DNA of 64,000 nucleotides. Origin: Balaenoptera acutorostrata. Lineage: Eukaryota > Chordata > Mammalia > Artiodactyla > Balaenopteridae. The notes under the pieces were generated by a model. The model was not told the origin of the DNA, searched no databases, and worked only from the letters and a program-made list of their open reading frames with translations. The DNA lies in assembly GCF_949987535.1 (NCBI RefSeq), contig NC_080075.1, positions 40,050,269 through 40,114,268 on the forward strand, given 5' to 3'. This document shows, in pieces, positions 23,915-35,701 of this stretch. Every line of letters starts with the position of its first letter. The stretch's first letter is position 1. Made by a program: the position numbers and the translations under genes.

Positions 23915-26900
23915 ATTTAGATAACGCATATAGCGTTAGCATACAGTATTTGTTTTTCTCTTTCTGACTTACTTCACTCCGTATGACAGACTCTAGGTCC
24001 ATCCACCTCATTACAAATAACTCAATTTCGTTTCATTTTATGGTAATATTCCATTGTATATATGTGCCACATCTCCTTTATCCATTCATCTGTCGATGGA
24101 CATTTAGGTTGCTACCATGTCCTGGCTATTGTAAATAGTGCTGCAATGAACATTGGGGTACATGTGTCCTTCTAAACTGTGGTTTTCTCAGGGTATATGC
24201 CCAGTAGTGGGATTGATGGGTTGTATGGTAGTTCTATTTATAGTTTTTTAAGGAACCTCCATACTGTTCTCCATAGTGGCTGTATCGATTTACATTCCCA
24301 CTAACAGTGCAAGAGAGTTCCCTTTTTTCCACACCCTCTCCAGCATTTACTGTTTGTAGATTTTTTGATGATGGCCATTCTGAGTGGTGTGAGGTGATAG
24401 ATACCTCATTGTAGTTTTGATTTGCATTTCTCTAATGATTAGTGAGGTTGAGTATTCTTTCATGTGTTTGTTGGCAATCTGTATATCTTCTTTGGAGAAA
24501 TGGCTATTTAGGTCTTCTGCCCATTTTTGGATTGGGTTGTTTGTTTTTTTTGATATTGAGCTGCATGAGCTGCTTGTAAATTTTAGAGATTAATCCTTTG
24601 TCAGTTGCTTCATTTGCAAATATTTTCTCCCATTCTGAGTATTGTCTTTTCATCTTGTTTATGGTTTCCTTTGCTGTGCAAAAGTTTTTAAGTTTCATTA
24701 GGTCCCATTTGTTTCTTTCTGTTTTTATTTCCATTACTCTAGGAGGTGGGTCAAAAAGGATCTTGCTGTGCTTTGTGTCATAGAGTGTTCTGCCTATGTT
24801 TTCCTCGAACAGTATTATAGTGTCTGGCCTTACGTTTAGGTCTTTAATCCATTTTGAGTTTATTTTTCTGTATGGTGTTAGGAAGTGTTCTAATTTCATT
24901 CTTTTCCATGTAGCTGTCCAGTATTCCCAGCACCATGTATTGAAGAGACTGTCTTTCTTCCCTTGTGTCGTCGTGCCTCCTCTGTCATAGATTAATTGGC
25001 CGTAGGTTTGTGGGTTTATCTCTGGGCTTTCTATCCTGTTCCATTGATCTATATTTCTGCTTTTGTTCCAGTACCATACTGTCTTGATTACTGTAGCTTT
25101 GTAGTGTAGTCTGAAGCCAGGGAGCCTTATTCTTCCAACTCTGTTTCTCTTTCTCAAGATTGCTTTTGCTATTCGGGATCTTTTGTGTTTCCATACAAAT
25201 TGTAAAATTTTTTGTTCTAGTTCCTTGAAAAATGCCATTGGTTGTTTGATAGGGATTGCACTGAATCTGTAGATTGCTTTGGGTAGTAGAGTCATTTTCA
25301 CAATGTTGATTCTCCCAATCCAAGAACATGGTATAATCTCTCCATCTGTTTGTATAGTCTTTGATTTCTTTCATCAGTGTCTTATAGTTTTCTGCATACA
25401 GGTCTTTTGTCTCAAGTAGGTTTATTCCTAGGTATTTGATTCTTTTTGTTGCAAGGGTAAATGGGAGTGTTTTCTTAATTTCTCTTTTGATTTTTCATTG
25501 TTAGTGTATAGGAATGCAAGAGATTTCTGTGCATTAATTTTGTATCCTGCTACTTTACCAAATTCATTGATGAGCTCTAGTAGTTTCTGGTAACATATTT
25601 AGGATTCTCTATGTATAGTATCATGTCATCTGCAAACTGACAGTTTTACTTCTTTTTTGATTTGGATTCCTTTTATTTCTTTTTCTTCTCTGATTGCCAC
25701 AGCTAAAACTTCCAAAACTATATTGAATAATAGTGGTGAGAGTGGGCACCCTTGTCTTGTTCCTGATCTTAGAGGAAATGGTTTCAGTTTTTCACCATTG
25801 AGAATAATGGCTGTGGGTTTGTCATATATGGCTTTTATTTTGTTGAGGTAGGTTCCCTCTTTGCCCACTTTCTGGAGAGTTTTTATCATAAATACGTGTT
25901 AAATTTTGTCAAAAGCTTTTTCTGCATCTATTGAGATTATCATATAGCTTTTATTCTTCAATTTGTTAATATGGTGTATCACATTGATTTGCGTATATTG
26001 AAGAATCCTTGCATTCCTGGGATAAACCCCACTTGATCATGGTGTATGATCCTTTTAATGTGTTGTTGGATTCTGTTTGCTAGTATTTTGTTGAGGATTT
26101 TTTCGTCTGTGTTCATCAGTGATATTGGCCTGTAGTTTCCTTTTTTTGTGACATCTGGTTCTGGTATCAGGGTGATGGTGGCCTCGTAGAATGAGTTTGG
26201 GGGTGTTCCTCCCTCTGCAATATTTTGGAAGAGTTTGAGAAGGATAGGTGTTAGCTCTTCTCTAAATGTTTGATAGAATCCCCATGTGAAGTCATCTGGT
26301 CCTGGACTTCTGTTTGTTGGAAGACTTTTAATCACAGTTTCAGTTTCAGTGTTTGTGATTGGTCTGTTCATATTTTCTATTTCTTTCCTGGTTCAGTCTT
26401 GGAAGGTTGTACTTTTCTAAGAATTTGTGCATTTCTTTCAGGTTGTCCATTTTATTGGCACAGAGTTGCTTGTAGTAGTCTCTCATGATCTGTTGTATTT
26501 CTGCAGTGTTGTTGTTACTCCTCCTTTTTGATTTCTAATTCTGTTGATATGAGTCTTCTCCCTTTCTTTCCTGATGAGTCTGGCTAATGGTTTATCAATT
26601 GTGTTTATCTTCTCAAAGAACCAGCTTTTAGTTTTATTGATCTTTGCTATTGTTTCCTTCATTTCTTTTTCATTTATTTCTGATCTATATTTATGACTGC
26701 TTTCCTTCTGCTAACTTTGGGGTTTTTTTTTGTTCGTCTTTCTCTAATTGCTTTAGGTGTAAGGTTAGGTTGTTTGAGATTTTTCTTGTTTCTTGAGGTA
26801 GGATTGTATTGCTATAAACTTCCCTCTTAGAAATGCTTTTGCTGCATCCCATAGGTTTTGGGTCATCATGTTTTCATTGTCATTTGTCTCTAGGTATTTT

Positions 26901-27695
26901 TTGATTTCCTCTTTGATTTCTTCAGCAATCTCTTGGTTACTTAGTAGCGTATTGTTTAGCCTCCACGTGTTTGTATTTTTTACAGGTTTTTTTTCCTGTA
27001 ATTGATATCTAGTCTCATAGCGTTGTTTTCGAAAAAGATACTTGATATGATTTCAATTTTCTTAAATCTACTGCGGCTCAATTTGTGACCCAAGATATGA
27101 TCTATCCTGGAGAATGTTCCATGTGCATTTGAGAAGAAAGTGTATTCTGTTGTTTTTGGATGGAATGTCCTATAAATATCAATTAAGTCTATCTGGCCTA
27201 ATGTGTCATTTAAAGCTTGTGTTTCCTTATTTATTTTCATTTTGGTTGATCTGTCCATTGGTGTAAGTGGAGTGTTAAAGTCCCCTACTATGATTGTGTT
27301 ACTGTCGATTTCCCCTATTATGGCTGCTGGCATTTGCCTTGTATTGAGGTGCTCCTATGTTCGGTGCATAAATATTTGCAATTGTTACAACTTCTTGGAT
27401 TGATCCCTTGATCAGTATGTAATGTCCTTCTTTGTCTCTTGTAATAGTCTTTATTTTAAAGTCTATTTTGTCTGGTATGAGTATTGCTACCCCAGTTTTC
27501 TTTTGATTTCCACTTGCATGAAATATCCTTTTCCATCCCCTCACTTTCTGTCTGTATGTGTCCCTAGGTCTCTTGTAGACAGCATATATATGGATGTTGT
27601 TTTCGTATCCATTCAGCCAGTCTGTGTCTTTTGGTTGGAGCATTTAGTCCATTTACATTTAAGGTAATTGTTGATATGTATGTTCCTATTACCAT
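23915..27695 (-). pseudogene. L1 ORF2 of element B (EN-RT-C-terminal), frameshifted
   Basis: Encodes endonuclease plus reverse transcriptase. The start codon complement is at 27693-27695. The endonuclease part keeps 'VGDFNTP' and the catalytic 'RIDHILG' Asp-His pair (frame 26980-27333). The RT part keeps '[20 protein letters not shown]' (25626-25889) but loses about two bases just before the FADD active-site motif at about 25635-25650, so the frame ends at the catalytic centre. A 265-codon uninterrupted frame (24504-25301) spans the connection and C-terminal domain, and is the longest coding remnant in the window. Confidence 0.9.
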
Positions 27696-27764
27696 TTTCT
27701 TAATTGTTTTGGGTTTGTTTTTGTAGGTCTTTTCCTTCTTCTGTGTTTCCTGCCTAGAGTGATT

Positions 27765-28640
27765 CCTTTTGCATTTGTTGTAAAGCTGGTTTGGTGGTGC
27801 TGAATTCTCTTAACTTTTGCTTGTCTGTAAAGGTTCTAATTTTTCTGTCAAATCTGAATGAGATCCTTGCTGGGTAGAGTAATCTTGTTTGTAGGTTCTT
27901 CCTTTTCATCACTTTAAGTATATCATGCCACTCCCTTCTGGCTTGCAGAGTTTCTGCTGAAAGATCAGTTGTTAACCTTGTGGGGATTCCCTTGTATGTA
28001 TTTGTTGCTTTTCCCTTGCTGCTTTTAATATTTTTTGTTTATATTTAATTTTTGAAAGTTTGATTAATATGCGTCTTGGTGTGTTTCTCCTGGGTTTATT
28101 CTTTATGGGACTCTCTGCGCTTCCTGGACATGATCCACTATTTCCTTTCCCATGTTAGGGAAGTTTTCGACTATAATCTCTTCAAATATTTTCTCAGGCC
28201 CTTTCTTTTTCTCTTCTTCTTCTGGGATCCCTATAATTCGAATGTTGGTGCATTTAATGTTGTCCCAGAGGTGTCTCAGACTGTCCTCAATTCTTTTCAT
28301 TCTTTTTTCTTTATTCTGCTCTGCAACAGTTATTTCCACTATTCTATCTTCCAGGTCACTTATCTGTCTTCTGCCTCAGTTATTCTGCTATTGATTCCTT
28401 CTAGAGTATTTTTAATTTCATTATTGTGTTGTTCATCATTGTTTGCTCTTTAGTTCTTCTAGGTTCTTGTTAAACGTTTCTTGTATTTTCTCCATTCTAT
28501 TTCCGAGATTTTGGATCATCTTTACTATCATTACTCTGAATTCTTTTTCAGGTAGACTGCCTATTTTCTCTTCATTTTTTTGGTCTGGTGGTTTTTACTT
28601 TGCTCCTTCATCTGCTGCATATTTCTTTATCTTCTCATTT
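27765..28640 (-). pseudogene. L1 ORF1 of element B
   Basis: ORF1 chaperone remnant. The sense order is 'IGSLPEKEFRVMIVKMIQNL' in the coiled-coil entry (about 28480-28580), a heptad-rich segment, then 'VAEQNKEKRMKRIEDSLRHL' and 'RIIGIPEEEEKKKGPEKIFE' of the RRM region (28103-28339). The C-terminal domain follows to about 27765. The frame is shifted between the coiled coil and RRM. Confidence 0.85.
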
Positions 28641-30614
28641 TGTTTAACTTACTGTGTTTGGGGTTTCCTTTCCGCAGGCTGCAGGTTCGCAGTTTCTCTT
28701 ACTTCTGGTGTCTGTCCCCAGTGGATGAGGTCGGTTCAGTGGCTTGTGTAGGCTTCTTGGTGAGGGGGACTAGTGCCTGTGTTCTGGTGGGTGGGGCTGT
28801 GTCTTGTCCCTCTGGTGGGCAGGCCCGTGTCTGGTGGTGTGTTTTGGGTTGTCTGTGAACTTAGTATGACTTTAGGCAGCCTGTCTGCTAATGGGTGGCA
28901 ATGTGTTCCTGTCTTGCTAGTTGTTTGGCATGGGGCATCCAGTACTGGAGCTTGCTGGCCGTTGGCTGGAGCTGGGTATTGGCATTAAGACGCAGATCTC
29001 TGGGAGAGCTCTTGCCGATTAATATTGCATGGGGATTGGAGGTCTCTGGTGGTCAACATCCTGGACTCAGCTCTCTCACCTCTGAGGCTCAGGCCTGACT
29101 CCTGGCCAGAGCATGAAGACCCTGCCAGCCACATGGCATGGAAGAAAAAGAAGAAAAAGAAAAAAAAAAAACCGAACAGACAGAACCCCAAGACAAATGG
29201 TAAAAGCAAAACTAAACAGACAAAATCACACAAAGAAACATACATACACACACTCACAAAAAGAGGAAAAAAAAAAGGAAGAGAGCAACCAAACGAATAA
29301 ACAAACCCACAAATGAAAACACTAAAAACTAAACTAAGATAAACATAAAACCAAAAACAAATCAAACACAGAAAACAAACCCCAAGTCCACAGTTGCTCC
29401 CAAAGTCCACAGCCTCGATTTTGGGAACACTTGTTGTCTATTCAGATATTCCACAGATGTAGGATTTACCAAGCTGATTGCGGGAATTTAATCTGCTGCT
29501 CCTGACGCTGAATGGAGAGATTTCCTGTTCTCTTCTTTGTTCGCACAGCTCCTGGGATCCAGCTTTAGTTTTGTCTCTGCATGTAGGCTGCCCTCAGGCA
29601 TCTGTTCCCTGCCCAGACAGGAGGGGGTTAAAGCAGCAGCTGATTAGGGCTATCTTGCTCACTCAGGCTTCGGAGAGAGAGAGGTACGGTAGTCAAAATT
29701 GGGATGTGGGGAGTGCCTGTGGCAGCAGAGGCAGGGTGAAATTGCAACAGCCTGAGGCGCATCGTGTGTTCTCCCAGGGAAGTTGGCCCTGGATCACGGG
29801 ACCCTGGCAGTGGCGTGCTGCAGAGGCTCCTGGGAGAATGTGGGTAGTGACCTGCGCTTGCACACAGGGCCCTTGTTGGAAGCAGCAACAGTGGTAGCAG
29901 TCCATGCCCACCTCTAGGGTCCGAGATGATAGCCACGGCTCACACCCTTCTCCGGAGCTTGCTTAGGCAGTGCTCTGCCATCTGTGGGCACAAGGAACAG
30001 GAAGCCCCTCTCCTTGTGGACCCTGAAACAATGGCCTCTTGCCTCTCCGGCAGTTCTAGACTTTTCCCCGGACTCCCTCCTGGCTAGCTGTGGTGCACTA
30101 GCCCCCTTCAGGCTGTCCTCATGCAGCCAACCCCAGTCCTCTCCCTGGGGTCTGACCTCCAAAGCCCGAGCCTCAGCTCCCAGCCCTCACCTGCCCCAAC
30201 AGATGAGCAGACAAGCGTCTCAGGCTGGTGAGTGCTGGTTGGCACCGATCCTCTGTGTGGGAAACTCTCCACTTTGCCCTCCACACCCCTGTTGCTGTGC
30301 TCTCCTCTGAGGCTCCGAAGCTCCCCCCTGTCATTCCCTGCCAGTGAGGGGGCTTCCTAGAATGTGGAAACTTTTCCTCCTTCACAATTCCCTCCCAGAG
30401 GTGCAGGTCCCATCACTATTCTTTTGTCTCTGTTTTTTCTTTTGCCCTACCCAGGTACGTGGGGATTTTCTTGCCTTTGGGCAAGTCTGAGGTCTTCTGC
30501 CAGCATTCAGTAGGTGTTCTGTAGGAGTTGTTCCACATGTAGATGTATTTTTGATGTATTTGTGGGGAGAAAGATGATCACCATGTTTTATTCCTGCACC
30601 ATCTTGAAGGTTTG
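28641..30614 (-). promoter_or_regulatory. L1 element B 5' UTR / promoter
   Basis: About 2 kb upstream of ORF1. The element start shows AAGATGG (complement of 30599-30605), a YY1-type box. Unlike element A it contains a strand-asymmetric block, 29134-29385, almost free of T on the plus strand (A/C/G-rich, so T-rich in L1 sense). The rest is GC-rich and aligns by eye with A near both ends. Confidence 0.7.
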
Positions 30615-31723
30615 GCAAAATTTACTCTTAAAATACTTTCCTCTTTATATTGTCTCTTATCTTTCAAGTAACTTTACTGTTTAAAATTTTATTGGAGTAT
30701 AGTTGACGATTCAGTTATACATATACATATATTCGTTCTTTTTCAGATGCTTTTCCCATATAGCTTATTACAGAATATTTGGAAGAGTTCCCTGTGCTAT
30801 ACAGTAGATCCTTGTTTGTTATCTGTTTTGTATATAGTATTGTATGTTAATCCCAAGCTCCAAATTTATCCTTTCCCCCGATGTTTCCCTTTGGTAACCA
30901 TGTTTGTTTTCGAAGTCTATGAATCCTTTTTTTGTGTGTGTGTGAAGAAGTTCATTTATACCATTTTTATTTTAATTAGATTCCACACATGAGTGATATC
31001 ATATGATATTTGTCTTTCTCTTATTTCATTTAGTATAATTTCTAGCTCCATCCATGTTCCTGCAAATGGCATTATTTTGTTCTCTTTTATGACTAATATT
31101 CAATTGTATATATGTACCAATTCTTCCCTATCCATTCCTATGCTGATGGACACTTAGGGTGCTTCCGTGTCTTAGCTATTGTAAATAGTGCTGCAGTGAA
31201 CATTGGGGTACATGTATATTTTCAAATTATGGTTTTCCCTGGATATATGCCCAGGAATGGGATTCCTATATCATATGGTAGTTCTATTTTTAGTTTTTTA
31301 AGGAACCTCCATATTGTTCTCCATAGTGGTTGTACCAGTTTACATTCCCACCAACAGTTTAGGTGGGTTTGCTTTTCTCCACACCCTCTGCAGTGTTTAT
31401 TGTTTGATGATGGCCATTCTGACTGGTGTGAGGTGATGCCTCATTGTAGTTTTGATTTGCATTTCTCTGACAAAATGTTGAGCATCTTTTCATGTGCTTT
31501 TTGGCCATCTATATATCTTCTTTGAAAAATGTCTGTTTAGATCTACTGCCCATTCTGTGATTAGTTATTTATATTGACATAGAGCTGCATAGGCTGTTTG
31601 TATTGTGTTGGCCAAAAAGTGCCTTTGGTTTTTAAGTACACATTTTTCATTTTCACCAAGAACTTTATTGAGCAACGTATTCACTCTTTTGGTCCACTAC
31701 CTTCTGCCATTTTTCAGGCAACT

Positions 31724-32909
31724 TCATAATTCCATCTTCCCAAAACTTTTTATCTTTTTGAGCAAAGAACTGTTCAGGTGCCTTTTACAGTCTTCCAGGG
31801 AATTGAAATTTTTTCCATTAAGAGAATTTTGTGAAGACTGCAATAAATGGAAATCTGAAGGTGCAATGTCTGGTGAATACAGCAGATGAATCAGAACTTC
31901 CCAGCCAAGCTGTAACAGTTTTTGCCTGGTCATCAAAGAAACATGCGGTCTTGCATTATCCTGATGGTAGATTATACATTTTCTATTGACTAATTCCGGA
32001 CGCTTTTCGTTGAGTGCTGCTTTCAGTTGGTCTAATTGGGAGTAGTACTCATTGGAATTAATCATTTGGTTTTTTGGAAGGAGCTCATAATAGAGGACTC
32101 CCTTCCAATCCCACTATATATTGATAAACAACATCACCTTCTTTGGATGAAGACCGGACTTTGGTGTGGTTAGTGGTGGTTCATTTCGCTTCACCATGAT
32201 TTCTTGGGTTCCACATTATTGTACAGCAGGGGTCCCCAACCCCCGGACCAGTATTGGTCTGCGGCCTGTTAGGAACCAGGCCGCACAGCAGGAGGTGAGT
32301 GGCAAGCAAGTGAAGCTTCGTCTGCTGATCCCCATTGCTCACATTACCACGTGAACCACCCTCACCCCATCTGTGGAAAAACTGTCTTCCATGAAACTGG
32401 TCCCTAATGCCAAAAAGGTTGGGGAGCACTGTTGCACAGTATCCACTTTTCATTGCCCATCACAGTTTGTTTTAAAAACGGAACATTTTCATTACATTTC
32501 AGTAGGGAATCACATGGAGAAATACGGTCAAGAAGGTTTTTTCACTTAACTTATGTGGAAGCCAAACACCAAAGTGATTAACATAACCAAGGTGGTGCAA
32601 ATGATTTTCAATGCTTGATATGGATATTTTGAGCATGTCGGCTATCTCACGCGTGATATAACATTGATTTTTCTCAATTAATGTCTCGATTTGATCGCTA
32701 TCAACTTCAACTGGTCTACCCAATGGTGGAGCATCGTCCAGCAAGAAATCTCCAGCATGAAATTTTGCAAACCATTTTTGACATGTTCAATCAGTCACAG
32801 CACCTTCTCCATAAACTGCACAAATCTTTATTTGGATTTCTGTTGTGTTTTTACCTTTCTGGAAATAATAAAGCATAATATGCCAAAAATGTTGTTTTCT
32901 TTCTTCCAT
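31724..32909 (-). pseudogene. mariner transposase remnant
   Basis: The start Met complement is at 32907-32909 ('MEERKQHFW'). The N-terminal helix-turn-helix part continues in another frame at 32499-32744 ('TREIADMLKISISSIENHLH'). Of the DD34D triad, the first Asp block reads 'MGNEKW' near 32455 (Asp to Asn). The second ('YHQDNARPH') and third ('DIAPSDFH') are kept at 31724-32065 with 34 residues between the two catalytic Asp. Frameshifts and a 205-bp hAT insertion split the gene between the first and second Asp. Confidence 0.88.
32227..32431. repeat. 205-bp hAT-type MITE inside mariner
   Basis: Starts CAGGGGTCCCC and ends GGTTGGGGAGCACTG, so the ends are inverted repeats of the CAGNG..CNCTG hAT form. 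An 8-base duplication, 'ttgtacag' at 32219-32226 and 'ttgcacag' at 32432-32439 (7 of 8), flanks it. The interior phrase 'ggcctgttaggaaccaggcc' is shared with the 590-bp copy at 56600. It is a short internal-deletion form of the same family. Confidence 0.9.
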
Positions 32910-34560
32910 CTTCAGTATTAAAATGGCTACAAAAAAATTCACCAATTTTGATGTTTTTTTTTTAATGAACACTGTTATGACAGCTGTCACAATATAATCT
33001 AACAAAATTGTTTCAAATGAAGTTAAAGACAACTAAGCGCTACTAGAGCCACCTTACGGAAAAAACTGAACGAACCTTTTGGCCAACCCAATATATTTTG
33101 GAGATTAATCCCTTGTTGGTTGCTTCGTTTGCAAATATTTTCTCCCATTCTGTGGGTTGCCTTTCCATTTTGTTGATGGATTCTTTTGCTGTACAAAAGC
33201 TTTTAAGTTTAATTAGATCCCATTTGTTTTTTTATTATTTTCATTACTCTAGGAGGTGGATTCAAAAACATGTTGCTGCGATTTATGTCAAAGTGTGTTC
33301 TGCCTCCATTTTTCTCTAAGAGTTTTAGAGTGTCTGGCCTTACGTTTAGGTCTTTGATCCATTTTCAGTTTATTTTTGTGTATGGTGTTAGAGAATGTTC
33401 TAATTTCATTCTTTTACATGTAGCTGTCCAGTTTTCCCAGCACCATTTATTGAAGAGACTGTCTTTCCTCCCTTGTGTAGTCTTGCCTCCTTTGTCATAG
33501 GTTAATTGACTGTAGGTTCGTGAGTTTATCTCTGGGATTTCTATCCTGTTCCATTGATCTATATTTCTGTTTTTGTGCCAGTACAATACTGTTCTGATGA
33601 CTGTAGCTTTGTAGCATAGCCTGATGTCAAGAAGTCTGATTCCTCAAGCTCTGCTTTTCCTTTTTGAGATTGCTTTGGCTATTCAGGTCTTTTGTGTAGC
33701 CATACAAGTTTTAAGATTTTTTGTTCTAGTTCTGTGAAAATTGCCATTGGTAATTTGATAGGGATTGCACTGAATCTGTAGATTGCCTTGGGTAATATTG
33801 TCACTTTGACAATATTGATTCTTCCAGTCCAAGAACATGGTATATATCTCTCCATCTGTTTGTGTCTTCTTCAATTTTTTTTATCAGTGTCTTATAGTTT
33901 TCAGAGTACAGGTCTTTTGTCTCCTTAGGTAGGTTTATTCCTAGGTATTTTACTCTTTTTGATGTGATGGTAAATGGCATTATTTCTTTAATTTCTCTTT
34001 TTGCTCTTTCATTGTTACTGTATAGAAATGCAAGAGATTTCTGTGTATTAATTTTGTATCCTGAAACTTTACTGAATTCATTGATAAGCTCTTAGTAGTT
34101 TTCTGGTAACATCTTTAGGATTTTCTATATATAGTATCATGTCACTTGCAAACAGTAACAGTTTTACTTCTTCTTTTCCAATTTGGATTCCTTTTATTTC
34201 TTTTTCTTCTCTGATTGCCGTGGCTAGGACTTCCAAAACTATGTTGAATAAAAGTGGTGAGAGTGGACATCCTTGTCTTGTACCTGATCTTAGAGGAAAT
34301 GCTTTCAACTTTTCACCATTGAGGATGATGTTACTGTGGGTTTGTCATTTATGACCTTTATTATAAGTTCTCTCTATGCCCACTTCCTGGAGAGTTTTTA
34401 TCATACATGAGTGTTGAATTTTGTCAAAAGCTTTTTCTGCATCTACTGAGATGATCATATGGTTTTTATTCTTCAGTTTGTTGAAGAATCCTTGCATCTC
34501 TGGGATAAATCACACTTGATCATGGTGTATGATCCTTTTAATGTATTCGGTTATGATTCA

Positions 34561-34659
<99 letters not shown>

Positions 34660-35701
34660 TCAAGGTGATAGTGGCCTCATAGAATGAGCTTGGGAGTGTT
34701 CCTTACTCTGCAATTTTTTGGATGAGTTTCAGTAGGATAGGTGTTAACTCTTCTCTAAATGTTTGATAGAATTCCCCTGTGAAGCCATTTGGTCCTGGAC
34801 TTTTGTTTGTTGGAAGTTTTTTAATAACTGTTTCAATTTCAGTACTTGTAACTGGTCTGTTCATATTTTCTACTTCTTCCTGGTTCAGTCTTGGAAGGTT
34901 GTATTTTTCTAAGAATGTGTCTGTTTCTTCTAGGTTGTCCATTTTATTTGACTATTGTTATTTGTAGTAGTCTCTTGTGATTCTTTGTATTTCTGTGGTG
35001 TTGGTAGTAACTTCTTTTTCATTTTGAATTTTATTGATTTGAGCCCTCTTCCTTTTTTTCTTGATGCATCTGGCCAGAGGTTTATCAATTTTGTTTATCT
35101 TTTCAAAGAACCAGCTTTTTGTGTCATTGATCTTCACTATTGTTTTATTCTTCTCTATTTCATTTATTTCTGCTCTGATCATTATGATTTATTTCCTTCT
35201 ACTAACTTTGGGTTTTGTTTGTTCTTACTCTAGTTGTTTTAGTTGTAAGGTTAGGTTGTTTATTTGAGATTTTTCTTGTTTCCTTAAGTAAGATTATACT
35301 GCTATAAACTTCCGTCTTAGAACTGCTTTTGCTGCATCCCACAGGTTTTGAATTGTTGTGTTTTCATTGTCATTTGTCACTAGGTATTTTTAAATTTCCT
35401 CTTTGATTTCTTCTATTATCCACTGGTTGTTTAGTAACATATTGTTTAGCCTTCCCGAGTTTGTGTTTTTTACAGTTTTTTTTTCCTGTAATTGATTTCT
35501 AACCTCATAGAGTTGTGGCCAGAAAAGAAGGTTGCTATGATTTCAGTTTTCTTAAACTTACCAAGGCTTGATTTGTGGCCCAAGATGTGATCTATCCTGG
35601 AGAATGTTCCATGTGCACTTGAGAAGAATGTATTCTGCTGCTTTTGGATAGAATGTTCTATAAGTATCAGTTAAGTCCATCTGGTCTAATGTGTCATTTA
35701 A

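Larger units (their letters stand above)
23406..30614 (-). mobile_element. L1 element B, near full length (7.2 kb)
   Basis: Minus-strand L1 flanked by a 12-base duplication, 'gcaaaatttact', at 23394-23405 and 30615-30626. In sense order: 5' terminus near 30605 (complement of 'ttcaagatggtgcagg'), about 2 kb 5' UTR, ORF1, a short inter-ORF spacer, full-length ORF2 and the 3' UTR. It is the most complete L1 in the window and the least diverged from its coding frame, but it carries frameshifts in both ORFs, including one at the RT active site. Its 3' side ends with an extra L1 3' terminus (next entry). Confidence 0.93.
31603..33091 (-). mobile_element. mariner DNA transposon in L1 element C
   Basis: Ends are inverted repeats: 'ttgtgttggccaaaaagt' at the left and 'ccttttggccaacccaa' at the right. 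The element is flanked by TA at 31601-31602 and 33092-33093, the mariner target duplication, and the L1 C sequence resumes in register after it. Without the nested hAT copy the element is about 1.28 kb, a normal mariner length. Sequence features agree with the mariner family shared by ruminants and cetaceans. It is a cut-and-paste transposon, defective here. Confidence 0.93.

Noticed and set aside
28985..29410. 141-codon minus frame, F/V/C-rich, looks like a membrane protein
   Set aside because: It is the T-rich strand of the L1 B 5' UTR; no domain and simple composition.
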